Source: Monoplex corrugatus (taxonomy: Eukaryota > Mollusca > Gastropoda > Littorinimorpha > Ranellidae). Taken from it: a stretch of DNA of 64,000 nt. Position 1 is the first letter of the stretch. Every line of letters starts with the position of its first letter. The stretch is taken from contig JAPXFY010000013.1 of the NCBI GenBank assembly GCA_030674185.1, forward strand, positions 51,239,067 to 51,303,066, in the 5' to 3' direction. Shown here one piece after another: positions 29,853 through 41,110 of this stretch. Under the pieces are notes generated by a model that had not been told where the DNA came from, did no database searches, and saw only the letters and a list, made by a program, of their open reading frames with translations. The translations under genes and the position numbers were made by a program.

Positions 29853-30106
29853 AATAGACCTCACAAGTGAGTTTTTCGTCTATGCATACACCAAGTGCAT
29901 AGCATTCAGAAACTTGTTATATATTTACACCGTTTAGAATTAACTTAAGATACAATTTCGATAGTCGGTGTTTGGAGGGGGGGGGGGGGGGGCAGCAAGT
30001 TGCTTTTGCCACTGCTTTTTTTTTTTTTTTAGGATTAACCTGCACATGGTTTGCATTACACCATTCTGATACTTGGGTTATACATAGTTGTAATGTTTCT
30101 TGGATA

Positions 30107-30108
<2 letters not shown>

Positions 30109-30140
<32 letters not shown>
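30109..30140 (+). repeat. poly-A run in a LINE remnant
   Basis: About 32 A, interrupting the minus-strand RT frame just after its SDDS-like position (shown as FLTTV-FFFF). Other homopolymers: T at 27267-27292, A at 62919-62943, G at 29973-29991. Confidence 0.9.
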
Positions 30141-30143
<3 letters not shown>

Positions 30144-30439
30144 GTCGTCAGAAAGCATATGACAATCAACAGAGTTTGATGTTGTGCGTAAAAGTAGTTC
30201 ACTGATGTACATATAAAATATGGAATTAGAATTGAACCCTGTGGTGCACTAAACGACATCCTTCCCTAAGAAGAAAGACTGCCATAAGCATACATGTTGT
30301 ACCCTTTCCTTAATGTAGGACGGAAGACAGGAATGATATGAGGGTTATTTAGATACACATTAAGTTTTGAATAAGGTTCAGGTTTCAATGAAGTCAAATC
30401 CTCTTATAAATTCTAAGAAGAAAAATCCGAATAGTTCTG

Positions 30440-30478
30440 TTTCCTTTAAGTGAGGGGAGAGAGAGAGGGGGAGGGAGG

Positions 30479-30511
<33 letters not shown>

Positions 30512-30572
30512 GGAGAGGGGAGAGAGACAGAGAGAGGGAGAGAGAAACAGAGAGAGAGAGGGAGAGACAGAC

Positions 30573-30640
<68 letters not shown>
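30440..30640 (+). repeat. GA-rich array
   Basis: GA with GACA and GGGA interruptions, 200 bp, pure over the last 70 bp. Confidence 0.96.
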
Positions 30641-30642
<2 letters not shown>

Positions 30643-31044
30643 CCCCTTAAATCTGTATACTTCCAAAGTTTGAATCTGAAATCGGCAAACAGAAAGAAAA
30701 GAGCCAGGCATTGGGACCTGTGTCAATAAGCAGTGGGCAGACGTGATGAAGACAATGATAAGACGCATCCATTCTTCACTGCCTTGTGTTTATAACCACC
30801 CTCCCAACAAATAGCTTGCTTCTCTGCATCAGCGGGGAAGGAGTGGTGACGCTAAGGTACAAACACTGTTTCAATGTCCCGCCCTCCATCGTACAAGCTT
30901 CAATCAACTTAACGACTGGGAAGGGAGGCAAGGATGTGACGCATATTGACACAAGTTTCAACCTGGTTACATGTAAATGACATGTGTATCTGTGTATCTT
31001 ATCTTCAAAAACAAACAAAAAAGTCATCACCAATTGAATTTACT

Positions 31045-32170
31045 AAACATCACAAATCTATGATACGCTGATGACATGCACAGACGTTGGACACTATCAC
31101 TGGTATGAAGAGAATTCTGCACAGAGTATATGCAGAGGGCAAGAAGGTAGGTCTAAATCTAAATACCAAGAAGACATAAACAATGCACCAAGGAGAAGAC
31201 AATCAAGCATATAGAGATACAATAAGACTGCATTAGAACATGTGAGTAAAATAAGGAGAAGACAATCAAGCATATCGAGATACAATAAGACTGCATTAGA
31301 ACATGTGAGTAAAATAAGGAGAAGACAATCAAGCATATCGAGATACAATAAGACTGCATTAGAACATGTGAGTAAAATAAGGAGAAGACAATCAAGCATA
31401 TCGAGATACAATAAGACTGCATTAGAAACATGTGAGTAAAATAAGGAGAAAACAATCAAGCATATCGAGATACAATAAGACTGCATTAGAACATGTGAGT
31501 GAAATATATCGGCTCAGTTAAAAGCTCATGATGGCACCTGCTTATAGTGAAAAGACGTTAAATCAAAGAACGAACGAACAAAAGACATCAAAATAAGAGT
31601 AGGAATGGCAAAACAGAAAATGATCCAACTCAATAACATTCGGAGCGACAGAAGCATGCCAACAGTCCTTAAAATCAAAATTCTAAAACGTCCGATTTGG
31701 CTAATAATGCTATATGGCCTGGGCATACAGAAATGCAGATGAAAATAAGATCGAAGCAAAAGAGATGTGGTTCCACAAGCGACTTGTCAGTCAAATGTAC
31801 CAATAAAAGAACAAATGAAAGCATTCTGAACGAACTCACAGTCCAACACCAACTGCTGGCTAAAATCAACAAAAGAAAAATGAAATGTTCAGCCATGTGT
31901 GTATGTGTATGTGTAAGCATGCATGTATGCTTATGTATAAATACATGTATGTATGTGTATGTGTGTATGCATGCGCAACTAGCAACACCAACACAACCCT
32001 AAAGACAACAGCTTTGCAAGGAAAAGGCCGAAAGAACTCCGGATAGACCACCCACGTTCTGTACGAACACCATCACCAACACCAGCGGTTTTAAGGTCTA
32101 CAAAATAGCACAGAAAAATCAAGACCCGACTAAATGGAGGAGAGCTCTTGAGACGTCTGCTCCGGTGGCT
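31045..32170 (+). mobile_element. non-LTR retrotransposon fragment with an internal tandem expansion
   Basis: The plus strand shows an RT active-site-like piece (YADDMH frame, near 31065), NLNTKK, then after the tandem array RVGMAKQKMIQLNNIRSD, LIMLYGLGIQK and IEAKEMWFHKRL. A C-terminal piece (KIAQKNQDPTKWRALLRR) lies at 32105-32160. Stops and shifts are frequent. Two other structures lie inside it: a 63-bp repeat array and the left arm of the 82-bp inverted repeat. Confidence 0.7.
31190..31510 (+). repeat. 63-bp tandem repeat, about 5 units
   Basis: The unit contains AATCAAGCATATCGAGATAC and ACTGCATTAGAACATGTGAG. The period is 63 bp, so it stays in frame and reads as a 21-aa repeat (VSKIRRRQSSISRYNKTALEH split) on the plus strand. 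Units are nearly identical, which implies recent expansion. It lies within a LINE fragment. Confidence 0.95.
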
Positions 32171-32399
32171 ACTATCGAACTCGATAACGCTAACAGGTGA
32201 CGGGTGACAGGCCGGGGCATTGATATATTCTCTCTCCCTTTCTCTATTACAGTGGCTTCTATGCGAATATCTATACCGTTGGAAAATATACCCCCCCCTC
32301 TCTCTCTCTCTCTCACGCGCATGCATACACACATACACATACATACATGTATTTATACATAAGCATACATGCATGCTTACACATACACATACACACATG
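31894..32399. repeat. 82-bp perfect inverted repeat with 340-bp spacer
   Basis: 31894-31976 is the exact reverse complement of 32317-32399. The arm includes GTAAGCATGCATGTATGCTT and ATGTATAAATACATGTATGT, so it is not only CA repeat. The spacer holds a LINE tail fragment and a short TC tract. No mismatch was seen along the arms. Confidence 0.93.
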
Positions 32400-32552
32400 C
32401 ACGCACGCATGCGCGAGCACACACACTACCTCTGTGAAAACATTTGTTGATAGCTGTCATCATTATCCTTGTACGGTATGCTTAACGATCGTCTATCTGG
32501 CGGTTGGACAACTGTGAGAAAGGGAAGGGGGTCGGGGTCCGTATGATATCCA

Positions 32553-32589
32553 AATTATGAGATCGTTATCAATGAGACACAGAGAGAGA

Positions 32590-32654
<65 letters not shown>

Positions 32655-32656
32655 AA

Positions 32657-32697
<41 letters not shown>

Positions 32698-32809
32698 GAA
32701 GAGAGAATTTATCTGAAAGTAATAAAATACAGAGAACACACACATACACTCGCGCGCGTGTGCACGCACACACACACAAACATACACACACACACCATCT
32801 GTCTGTCTG

Positions 32810-32852
<43 letters not shown>

Positions 32853-32903
32853 TCTCTCCCCCCCTCTCTCTCTGTGTCTCTATTTGATAACGATCATTAC
32901 GTT
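32553..32903. repeat. microsatellite inverted repeat with unique ends
   Basis: GATCGTTATCAATGAGACAC followed by AGAGAG at 32560-32590 pairs with CTCTCTCTGTGTCTC plus TATTTGATAACGATC at 32866-32895. Between them are GA, GACA, CA, TCTG and TC tracts in mirror order. It could fold into a 340-bp hairpin. Confidence 0.85.
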
Positions 32904-32999
32904 ACCTTTTTGGTGCTAATTCAGTAGTAGTAACATGTGTAACGTTTGCCCTATCCCATCAAGTAAATTGTTGGAGAGGAACAATACCAGAAACAATAC

Positions 33000-33350
33000 T
33001 ACCACTACCGCTACTTCTACTATTACCGTACCACTATTGTTATTATTATTACTATTATTATCATTATCAACACCACATCATCATCATCGTCGTCGTCATC
33101 ATTAGAGTAGTTCCTCACGATTCTCAGAGACCTCAGCACCTAATGCCGCCCAGGATTGTACACCATTAATAATAATAATAATAATACATATAAAACATTG
33201 TATCAAACAATGACACATGTGGCGTTGCACGCACACTACTACTACTACTACTACTGCTGCTGCTGCTCTACTACAGCTTCTGTTACTACTACTTCTCCTT
33301 TTACTATTAATACTGCTACCACCGCTATTTCTACTGTTACTATGCTACTA
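33000..33350 (+). repeat. triplet-repeat-rich region
   Basis: ATT, ATC/CGT, AAT and CTA/CTG triplet runs, the longest CTACTACTACTACTACTACT then GCTGCTGCTGCT at 33233-33270. Confidence 0.9.
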
Positions 33351-34229
33351 CTAAGGCTAAAACCTATTTGTGCAGTGTGTTAAAAGTACTTGTTTGCATA
33401 TCATGGATTTTAGTTTGCCTCAATCAGTCCCTCTGAAATTCCACGCAGTCTGTTTTTCCAGCATAAAGAAACCACCAGATTCACAACGTTTACAAATCAT
33501 TCCACGCCAGGCAGTAATTAAAAACAAAAATGCCTTGAAACACTGCCAACATCAACACAGGGTTATGCCCTTCCCCTTTACCATCTGCACCTGTTTCAAA
33601 ATTTTCCCTTTGCACGATTCACTCACTCATTCACTCACGCGCACACATAAACGTTTACACGATAAAGTATCTTCCCCATTTCCAAAGATGCGCGGACATG
33701 CATGCGACTATGTGTGTGTACTGGATGTTGTGAAACTTTTGCTGATTATTTACTCAACTTCATGCATCTGCTTTACTTACTCTCTCTCTCTCTCTCTCTC
33801 TCTCGCTCGCTCGCTCCATGCGTGTGTGTATTTTCTTCCTGTTTATACTGCTTCAGTTTTCTTCTCTCTGAGCAGCCAGTCGAAACACTCAAGTCATTCA
33901 CTTGAGACTCAACAGAGCAAATTTAACTGATGACAACCAGACTTCAACGACTTTAAGCCGCAGCAAAGAAACCAGCTGTTTCAGTTTTAGTTTCTCTAGA
34001 TGGCATATCCACACTTGCAATAAATCCACATACATGCTGCCACAGATACTATGGGATGGACAAAACCCAAAATAATTATGGCACAAGTCGTACATGTGCA
34101 CAAAAGCTTTAGGTGCTAGAAAGTTCTAAGGGTCCTACTTAGCTTATGGTTTCTACGTCTATTACTATATTAAACAAATGCATACAAAACAAACAAACAA
34201 AAACACTATTATGACAGCACGGTACTAAC

Positions 34230-34920
34230 ACGTCATTTTTTTAAATGTCTTTGATCCTGACTCAGAAAAGTCCAGAAATTTTCCATTTTATGGTGCAGGA
34301 GTCTGCGCATTACTGGTTTTGTGACAGCACCAATGTTAATGTGACTGGTGATGGCTCCTGATTTTCATTTCATAGAGAATATTCGGCCACTCTCTAGCTA
34401 CTTCGTTTTGAATAAGACCATCAACAGTACGATGATCCATATTATATTCGCAGATGCATGATTTCAGGAGCCTGAGGACCTAAGATCTTCCAAGATGCGT
34501 TATCTGTCGTACTGGCTTTACCAGCAGTTTGTCGGTACATTCAATTTTCCTTTACATCAGTGTCCAGGGCAGTAAATCCTATTCCACTTTCCATTTTTTG
34601 AAGTAGTTACATCAATTTATCAGAATGAGGATTTGGTTGTCTTTTAACTCATCATCTAATAAGGTTAATCGTTTTAAAGCATGCGCGATTGCCTCAGTTT
34701 CCATCACTAGACTGAAGGCTGTGGTGTTATATGCTGCATTTTCTTCAAGTATGGTGCTTCCATTCTGTTTGGTAATAAAGCCCCATACAGATTTTTTTCT
34801 TGGTAACTAAGCCATCAGTATATGTGATAACATCTTTGGAATTATAGCTTAATTGCTCGATGAGTTGTTTGATTTCTGCATCAGTGTTACCTTCTGGTTA
34901 TTCACGGCAATGTCTTCCCA
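34230..34920 (-). mobile_element. LINE RNase H remnant
   Basis: The minus strand encodes DVITYTDGLVT, then (one frameshift) KSVWGFITKQNGS, FSLVMETEAIAHALK and LLQKMESGIGF. These are the RNase H pattern of LINE ORF2: YTDG Asp, MEtEA Glu, then a TDS..LL step in which the third Asp is lost. Traces of the downstream region (EVLR-like VLRLLKSC, then a degraded NQTNIGTVSKATL equivalent) follow to about 34230. It ends just beside the MITE at 34926. Several stops make it a pseudogene. Confidence 0.8.
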
Positions 34921-34925
34921 GTTAT

Positions 34926-35097
34926 TTAACCCTTTGACTCCGCCCTATCACCACTGCAAACTTACCTTTGACTCTCACCTATACCAGCAGGCAGCTGGTG
35001 GACAGGGTGAGGGAGTGAAAAGGTTAAGTTTTTGCTTTGCTAGCATGAATGGCAATGTAGAATGCTGGTGACCAGAGTGTGGGAGTCAAAGGGTTAA
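34926..35097. mobile_element. piggyBac-like MITE
   Basis: TTAACCCTTTGACTCCGCCC to GTGGGAGTCAAAGGGTTAA, 172 bp, with the inner palindrome partly lost on the left. It directly abuts the LINE RNase H remnant. Confidence 0.82.
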
Positions 35098-36567
35098 GCA
35101 TGACTTTTTGCATAGGCCTTTGAAACAGTTTGGATAATTTTCCCTTTTTTTTTTCTTTTTTGAGTTCTGTGAGTTGGCGTCCTTACTAAATGGATTCTTC
35201 TGTCTGTCCAATCACTGATTTTCCAAGTTGTAGTTGACTACCTTTTGTTCTATATTGTGAAGTGGATTTTCCGGGTTTTCCAGCGCCCTGAAATATACTT
35301 ACTTCACTAGTTCTACATTCTTGACTGTATTAAAGGAAGGTCAAGTAGCTAATTAAACTAACGATAAACCTGACCTTTTAACCGATCCATACACGAACGG
35401 CAGAAGATAAGTCTATGTGGATCCATGCCTGATCCTAAACACTGAGGACCTATAGATCTATTACTTGTTTGCAAAGTCCCCCCCCCCCCCCAAAAAAAAA
35501 AAAAAAAAAAAAGATATAGGCGCATGGACGCACACACACACACACACACAGATACATGTGACACACACAGATGCATGTTCAATGGCATACGCTGGGCCAC
35601 TCTAATTCATGAAGTTATCATTATTATTGTTATTGTTGTTGTCGTTATTTGCATCCCACAGTGGAACAGGGCTCAACCAATTCACATGCACGAGTACTCA
35701 CGAAACCCATTGTAAACAATCATTTTCATTATCATGATTTCATAAATGATGTCTGTAAAATCTTGTTTATCAACACATAAGTTACTACAATGGCTTAGTA
35801 TCCGTGTAATGTCTGCTCTGGTTGGTGGCTCAGGATGACTTGATGCCAACAGCCTCTGTGGATCCTGATACACCCAAGCTAAAAGCTGACAGCTGTGTTG
35901 AAAAGCCGAAGTTAATAGTACAGAGACAGTGCCACTGAAGTTGTGCGGAATTCTAGAAATGGGGAAGCAAACAAGCAAGAGACTTCTGAAATGAGCTTGG
36001 GCGATCCCTCCACAAACATCTGGATAAACTTTTGATGATGTTTGGAACATAACTCCACATGAATCTTTCTCGTAAAGTAATAAGAAAAAATGTCCAAGTT
36101 GAACAAACATCAACAGAAGTGGTTTTTATGTATGTGTGCGTGCGTGTGTGTGCGTGTGTATGCGTCTGTGTGATGTGCACTTTATATTTCAGATTAAGTT
36201 TACATTGCATGTTATTTTAATGTACAGTAAATGTTTCAAGCGTTTGTTTTGCATTTTGTGGAAGACCACGATCAAAGTTCTCTTTTGAAGATAACACTGT
36301 TGACTTGACTTGAGATATTTTCAGTTTATTCAAGACAGCATTTCGGTGCTTGGCAAACATTCTACATCCACCAATGACGCCAGTGCCAGGTGATGGAAAA
36401 AGATATCAAATGATCAAGGAATACGCCAGACACATAAATAGATAAAACAGGCACTAGGCTGAGAGACTGCGAAGATATTCCACAATGAAATTAAACATTT
36501 CTCTCTGTCTCCATCCTTCCGTTTGTTTCTTTAGATACACATATTGAGACAATAATCCATAATATAA

Positions 36568-36569
<2 letters not shown>

Positions 36570-36620
<51 letters not shown>
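36570..36620 (+). repeat. CT microsatellite
   Basis: About 23 CT units. A further CT tract lies at 37519-37567, and a GC/GT and GAGGG-rich tract at 36730-36825. Confidence 0.95.
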
Positions 36621-36623
<3 letters not shown>

Positions 36624-37524
36624 CCTCCTCCTCATTTCTCCCCATCATGACATTTAATCAGCAGCAACGATGAAAATATCATGTGTCATTAGGAAGGGAA
36701 ACAGATGAGGAAATGTATGAGAGATGTGAGCGCGCGCGCGCGTGTGTGTTGAGAGTGTGTGTGTGTGTGTGAGTGTGTGTGAGAGGGAGGGAGGGGAGGA
36801 GGGAGGGGAGGGAGAGGAGAGAATATCTTATGACTGGATCAATGCAGGTTACAATAAAATTTATACTAACCAGCATAAATGAGAGCTGGCTAAACGATCA
36901 AGTCACTTCAACAAATACAACGTTACGGGTTGGAAAGGAGGAGGGGGGGGGGGGGGGGGGAGGAAACAGACAGAAAAGGGAAAAAAATGACTACACAGGA
37001 GATTACTCACGATAGGGATAGTGTGAAGGGATAAAATCAGGGAGGAAGCATATGGGAGAGAACAGAGAAAAATGTGGAGGGGTGGAATGGGAGTCGCGGT
37101 GGGAAGTGGATGGAGGGTATGTTTCCAGAGAGGAAGAAGACGGGGTAGGTAAAGAACATGGAACGACTGAGCTATGGAGAGAGGGAAGGAAGGAGAGAGA
37201 CGGAGAGCTAGACAGTAGTGTGTGGGAGCCGTTGGGTGAGGTAAGGGTGGGTCAGAACGCCTCGCCCTGCAAACTGTAAAACAAAACGATGGCAATGGCA
37301 CATGCAACAGAGACATAAGCATCTCAACAAGAATGCAACGCCTATTTGCCGAGTCTTGCAAACAGGACGCTCAAACGAGGAAATTGTTTAATTCCAACTA
37401 TAATTCGAGAAGCAAGTACAATCTAACTGGCCATTGAACTCGGCAGCCCTTCGTTTACTCAGTTCATTAGCTGAACGAACACAATGTTCGTGGTTTAGGG
37501 ATCAGGTTTCTTTTTCCATTTGTT

Positions 37525-37568
<44 letters not shown>

Positions 37569-37599
37569 GATGACTTGAAGGTCACATGCCCTCCATCCG

Positions 37600-38065
37600 A
37601 ACCTGACAATAACAATGTGGCAGACTCCTTGCACCTGAACAAAACCTTAAGCACAGGCAAGGCGTTGAAACAGGGAGGTGGAGTTGAACAGTACCTAAGA
37701 AAACTAAGCTGACACCACCAGTTTGGAGATGGGAATTTATTTACGAGTGATTCATCACAATCCTACAATATCATATATGCTCCACCCAAATCAGCCAGTT
37801 TGGCAGACTCTTTGAGCTTGGGAAAAATACACATGCACTAGCAAGTCCTTGAAATGCGGAAGAAGGAGGGGAGAATGGATCTATGAAGCATTTTACACTA
37901 AGCTGACACCAGCAGAATGACAAAGAACATTAAAATGAGCTGCGAACATTCCAATCTTTATGCTGAAGCTGCGACTGAACTCGCAATACATCACCAGAAA
38001 GACTGAGCATTAAGATGGGCAGCATACAGACCAAGTTTTATGTTGATTGCCGGGAACGACCTCGA
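37600..38065 (+). repeat. dispersed repeat B, two adjacent copies
   Basis: 37600-37730 and 37765-38065 share GGCAGACTC(C/T)TTG, GCA(C/G)AAGG-like GGCAAGG, and CTAAGCTGACACCA. Related copies lie at 39645-39885, 63270-63450 and, inverted, at 54430-54560 (TGAGCCTGCACAAAACCCTG on its sense strand). Unclassified. Confidence 0.65.
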
Positions 38066-38579
38066 GACATCAGATCCATAATCCATGACTGTAAACAGAG
38101 CTAGCTGTCTGTCAATTGGCCCGTTAGCTCATGTTGCTCAGTGGCTGAAGTGCCATGCTGGTAATGCAATGGTTGTGGCTCCATCAGCTCGCTTGGTTTG
38201 ACTGAGCACAACGTACAGTTCCTCGACTTATCTGCTTTAAACAAATTCTTGAGTGGCAGTCCTTGACACAGCTGCTGCACAAGAAAGCCAATAACTGCAG
38301 CTGGGTGGTCGTTAAGAAACAATTTGACACAGCAGAAAAAAAAGCATTGGTAAACTCCACCCAACTGATCCAGCCGCAGTGCTGGGTTCCCTCTGATGAG
38401 TGGCCCTATGACAGCTTGACATCGCTGGGCGTCCTGGCACTAGGAGCTCCACTGAATGAACACAGGTTTAGTGGTGTACTGAGGAGGCAGAATGAGCGGA
38501 ATGGGAACAACATTAATGAAGCTATGCAGAAGATAGTGCAGCAAATAAACAAACACCCCCAAAGAAACTTTTACAGTCT

Positions 38580-38580
<1 letters not shown>

Positions 38581-38612
<32 letters not shown>

Positions 38613-38628
38613 ACACACACACACACAC

Positions 38629-38661
<33 letters not shown>

Positions 38662-38662
38662 G
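38581..38662 (+). repeat. interrupted CA microsatellite
   Basis: CA units with two single-base phase breaks (CACC, CAAC). Confidence 0.96.
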
Positions 38663-38910
38663 CCGATTGAGCAAAGACACATCAGGGCTATAACAATCTC
38701 AAACACACACACAACACCACGCTGAAAAAAAACATTTAAGAAAATATAGTACACATGATTATACCAATGCATTCGCGCACTAAGTCAAAGGGTATGCCCT
38801 TGGTGTTGACCATTCCACCCAATTTGTCATCATGGGGTTATACAAAGAAACCTGAATATAAATGTATATGAGTAAGGCTTTATAGAACACATACAGGCGA
38901 ATAGATGGCG
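38655..38910 (+). repeat. dispersed repeat A, 5' half
   Basis: AGCCGATTGAGCAAAGACAC, ACATCAGGGCTATAAC, GCCCTTGGTGTTGACCATTC and AAGGCTTTATAGAACACAT. It stops before the second half. Confidence 0.65.
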
Positions 38911-39157
38911 AGGGAGCGAAAGGATCAAAGCTGGACAGAAAGGGCAGGACTCGGGCAAAGAAAGTGGGGGACAGGCAGTGTACTGAATGGGGAAAATAAA
39001 GGAAAAGCCACGATGGCTGAGGAACAGCATACCTGATGCCCACTGCGGGACAGAGTGGTCCTCAAATGACCCTCTGACCAAACAGGCCCGACAGAAAACA
39101 GGTCAGCTCTCCAATAACAAGACAATCACCGGTCGGCACACACAAAGTAACTTTTTC

Positions 39158-39370
39158 CTTAACCCTTTCACTCCACTCCCTTGAGGCCTGGATCATGCAG
39201 AAGTACAGCTCCTGCTTTCCAGCCTGACTGCACAGGTCCCAGTCTGGCTCCAGAGAAAAAAAATGCGTACGACCTCCAGTTCACTCAGCTTTGAACAAAC
39301 ATCTAGTTCTGTTCAGGATTGGGGAAGGTAAATTACTGATGGATGGTGAGGGAGTGAAAGGATCGAAGCT
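39158..39370. repeat. MITE ends flanking unrelated sequence
   Basis: Left arm TTAACCCTTTCACTCCACTC and right arm GATGGTGAGGGAGTGAAAGG flank about 160 bp without the usual core. A lone right arm (GGGATGAAAGGGTTAA) also lies at 39938-39953. Confidence 0.5.
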
Positions 39371-39644
39371 GGGCAGAAAGGGCAAGACAGCGTCCACACA
39401 ATGCTGACCAAGCTAGAAGTAGAGGTCTCTTACCACCTCACTCCCCTACGATACCGGGGTTAACGGGACAACCTTTACCTTCTTTGTTGTTGTTATTGTT
39501 GTCCTTATTGTTTTGTTTTGTATTGCTTTGTTTTTACCAGGTCACCTTATCCACAAATTCCTACCATGTCTACCAGATTCCTACCGTACCAAAAAAAGCT
39601 GGTGCGTAGCGTGAGGGAGTTTGCCGTTTTGTTCAAGTGTGAGT

Positions 39645-39885
39645 GATCAAATGCAATCAATTCTGGACGCACTCCACCCATACCTACCAGCAGTCATCTG
39701 GCAGATTCCCTCAGCCTATTCTACGATTTGGTATGGTCTTGAAACGAGGATGGACATGATGTGGGTAGGGGGGGAGGGGGGGAGTGACTCATGAAATACT
39801 GACACCACCAGAATCTTTGGAGCATCAAGATGGATAATGATCAGACCAGTTTTCCAGTTGCAGGCTGAAACTGAACTCCAAAAAT
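39645..39885 (+). repeat. dispersed repeat B
   Basis: CATCTGGCAGATTCCCTCAG, GGTCTTGAAACGAGGATGGA, ATACTGACACCACCAGAATC and AGCATCAAGATGG match the copies at 37.6 and 63.3 kb. Confidence 0.65.
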
Positions 39886-40119
39886 CATACCTTCAGTCCA
39901 AGGACCCATTAAATAAGCAAGCAAGCCCGCTTGGGCGGGGGATGAAAGGGTTAAATGCAAGGTAACCTTTCCCGTTCTGTTAGCTGAAGCTGCCCAAGAC
40001 AACACAGGCCTTGTCAGGTGACAGAAGAAAGGCACTGCATTGTCAAACACTACAATTATCGCTCCAAACAAGGCCGCAGGTTTGCTGGCTAAATAATGGC
40101 CCTGAATGAAAAAGAAGAG

Positions 40120-40167
40120 TCTCTCAATCTCTCTCTCTCTCTCCCTCCCTCTCTCTCTCTCTCGTAC

Positions 40168-40224
<57 letters not shown>

Positions 40225-40225
40225 T

Positions 40226-40288
<63 letters not shown>

Positions 40289-40310
40289 CGCGCGCGCGCC
40301 TGCCCACGCG
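40120..40310 (+). repeat. CT then GT microsatellite
   Basis: CT tract, then about 60 TG units with two GAGTG interruptions, ending ACGCGCGCGCGCGC. Confidence 0.97.
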
Positions 40311-41014
40311 GGAAAAAAAAATCTCAAACATGGTCGAATTACATACGAAAGCTGCAAGATTCCTATGGGAATTGTACGGCACATCGCTCTCTCATTGGAT
40401 ATCAAACAAGCAAGCAACAATATCTTTTTTTTAAATCTGTCACGCGATTGCAAATGTTCGTGTTTTCCTTGTCGAAAATTAATCTTGCTTTGAGACTAGA
40501 CAAGAAAAACAATTTCCACCTTTAGTCAAAACAACACAGACATGAGCATGACTCAGGAAAGACTTGATCTGTAAGATGATATAATACAAAAGATACCGTC
40601 AATCACTCGCTCAATTAATCAATTATACCCATGCTATACCATCTAATGATACTCGGTGCAAATGTACCATATTATGGAACTCGGTGCAAACAAGTCACAT
40701 AAGACAGACAGAAGCACACTCCTGACCCCCAGGACTGATGAACGTTAGGCGTAGGCAACAAGCCAATGTGTAGCACAGATTAAAAAGAGACACCCCCCCC
40801 CCGCCCCCCAATGATTCAATGTGGCATGGGAAAGTCAGCCACGTGTGCAGCAAAACGCTCAATTTTTTGCACTATGTGAGCGCAACAACTCTGTGCTGAA
40901 AGCACGCAGTACTATGCATGCAGCAGTAATAGTACAAGTTCCTCGAGCTTGATTCAGATCCTAGCTGTTACATGAGATGGAAAGCAGGAGTGTTCTACCT
41001 CTACGCCAACCAGA

Positions 41015-41105
41015 CTCATACATGCAGTACAAGTGCTCAATCTATCAGCTAGCTGGATACTTAATACATGCAGTACAAGTGCTAAATCTATCAGCTAGCT
41101 GTATA
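41015..41105 (+). repeat. 44-bp tandem duplication at the exon-candidate border
   Basis: ACATGCAGTACAAGTGCT(C/A)A plus ATCTATCAGCTAGCTG appears twice. The second copy ends at the donor side of the first-exon candidate 41111-41289. Confidence 0.85.
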
Positions 41106-41110
41106 CTTGC

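Larger units (their letters stand above)
28640..30390 (-). mobile_element. CR1/L2-like LINE remnant, interrupted by a SINE and a MITE
   Basis: Minus-strand pieces in order: RT motif SAPQGSILIPYFI (30260-30170), NANHVQVNPKK (near 30040), HIDYASTVWDGRSKVLFENE (29595-29500), then LPRPKLDMFKANISF and LWNTLPTNIK near 28830-28740, the usual LINE C-terminus. The element is cut by the TTAA MITE at 29694-29852 and by the plus-strand SINE at 29012-29395. Many stops and frameshifts show it is dead. The order of insertion can be read from the nesting. Confidence 0.75.

Noticed and set aside
32557..32919. Arg-Glu or Ser-Leu rich proteins
   Set aside because: They arise from GA/CT tracts, as at 28460-28819, 30394-30768 and 36454-36648.
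40089..40525. Several overlapping His-Thr or Cys-Val repeat frames
   Set aside because: These are translations of the GT/CA array. The same applies at 2496-2705, 10736-11155 (away from the exon), 23204-23785, 44730-45158, 53531-53884 and 61158-61581.
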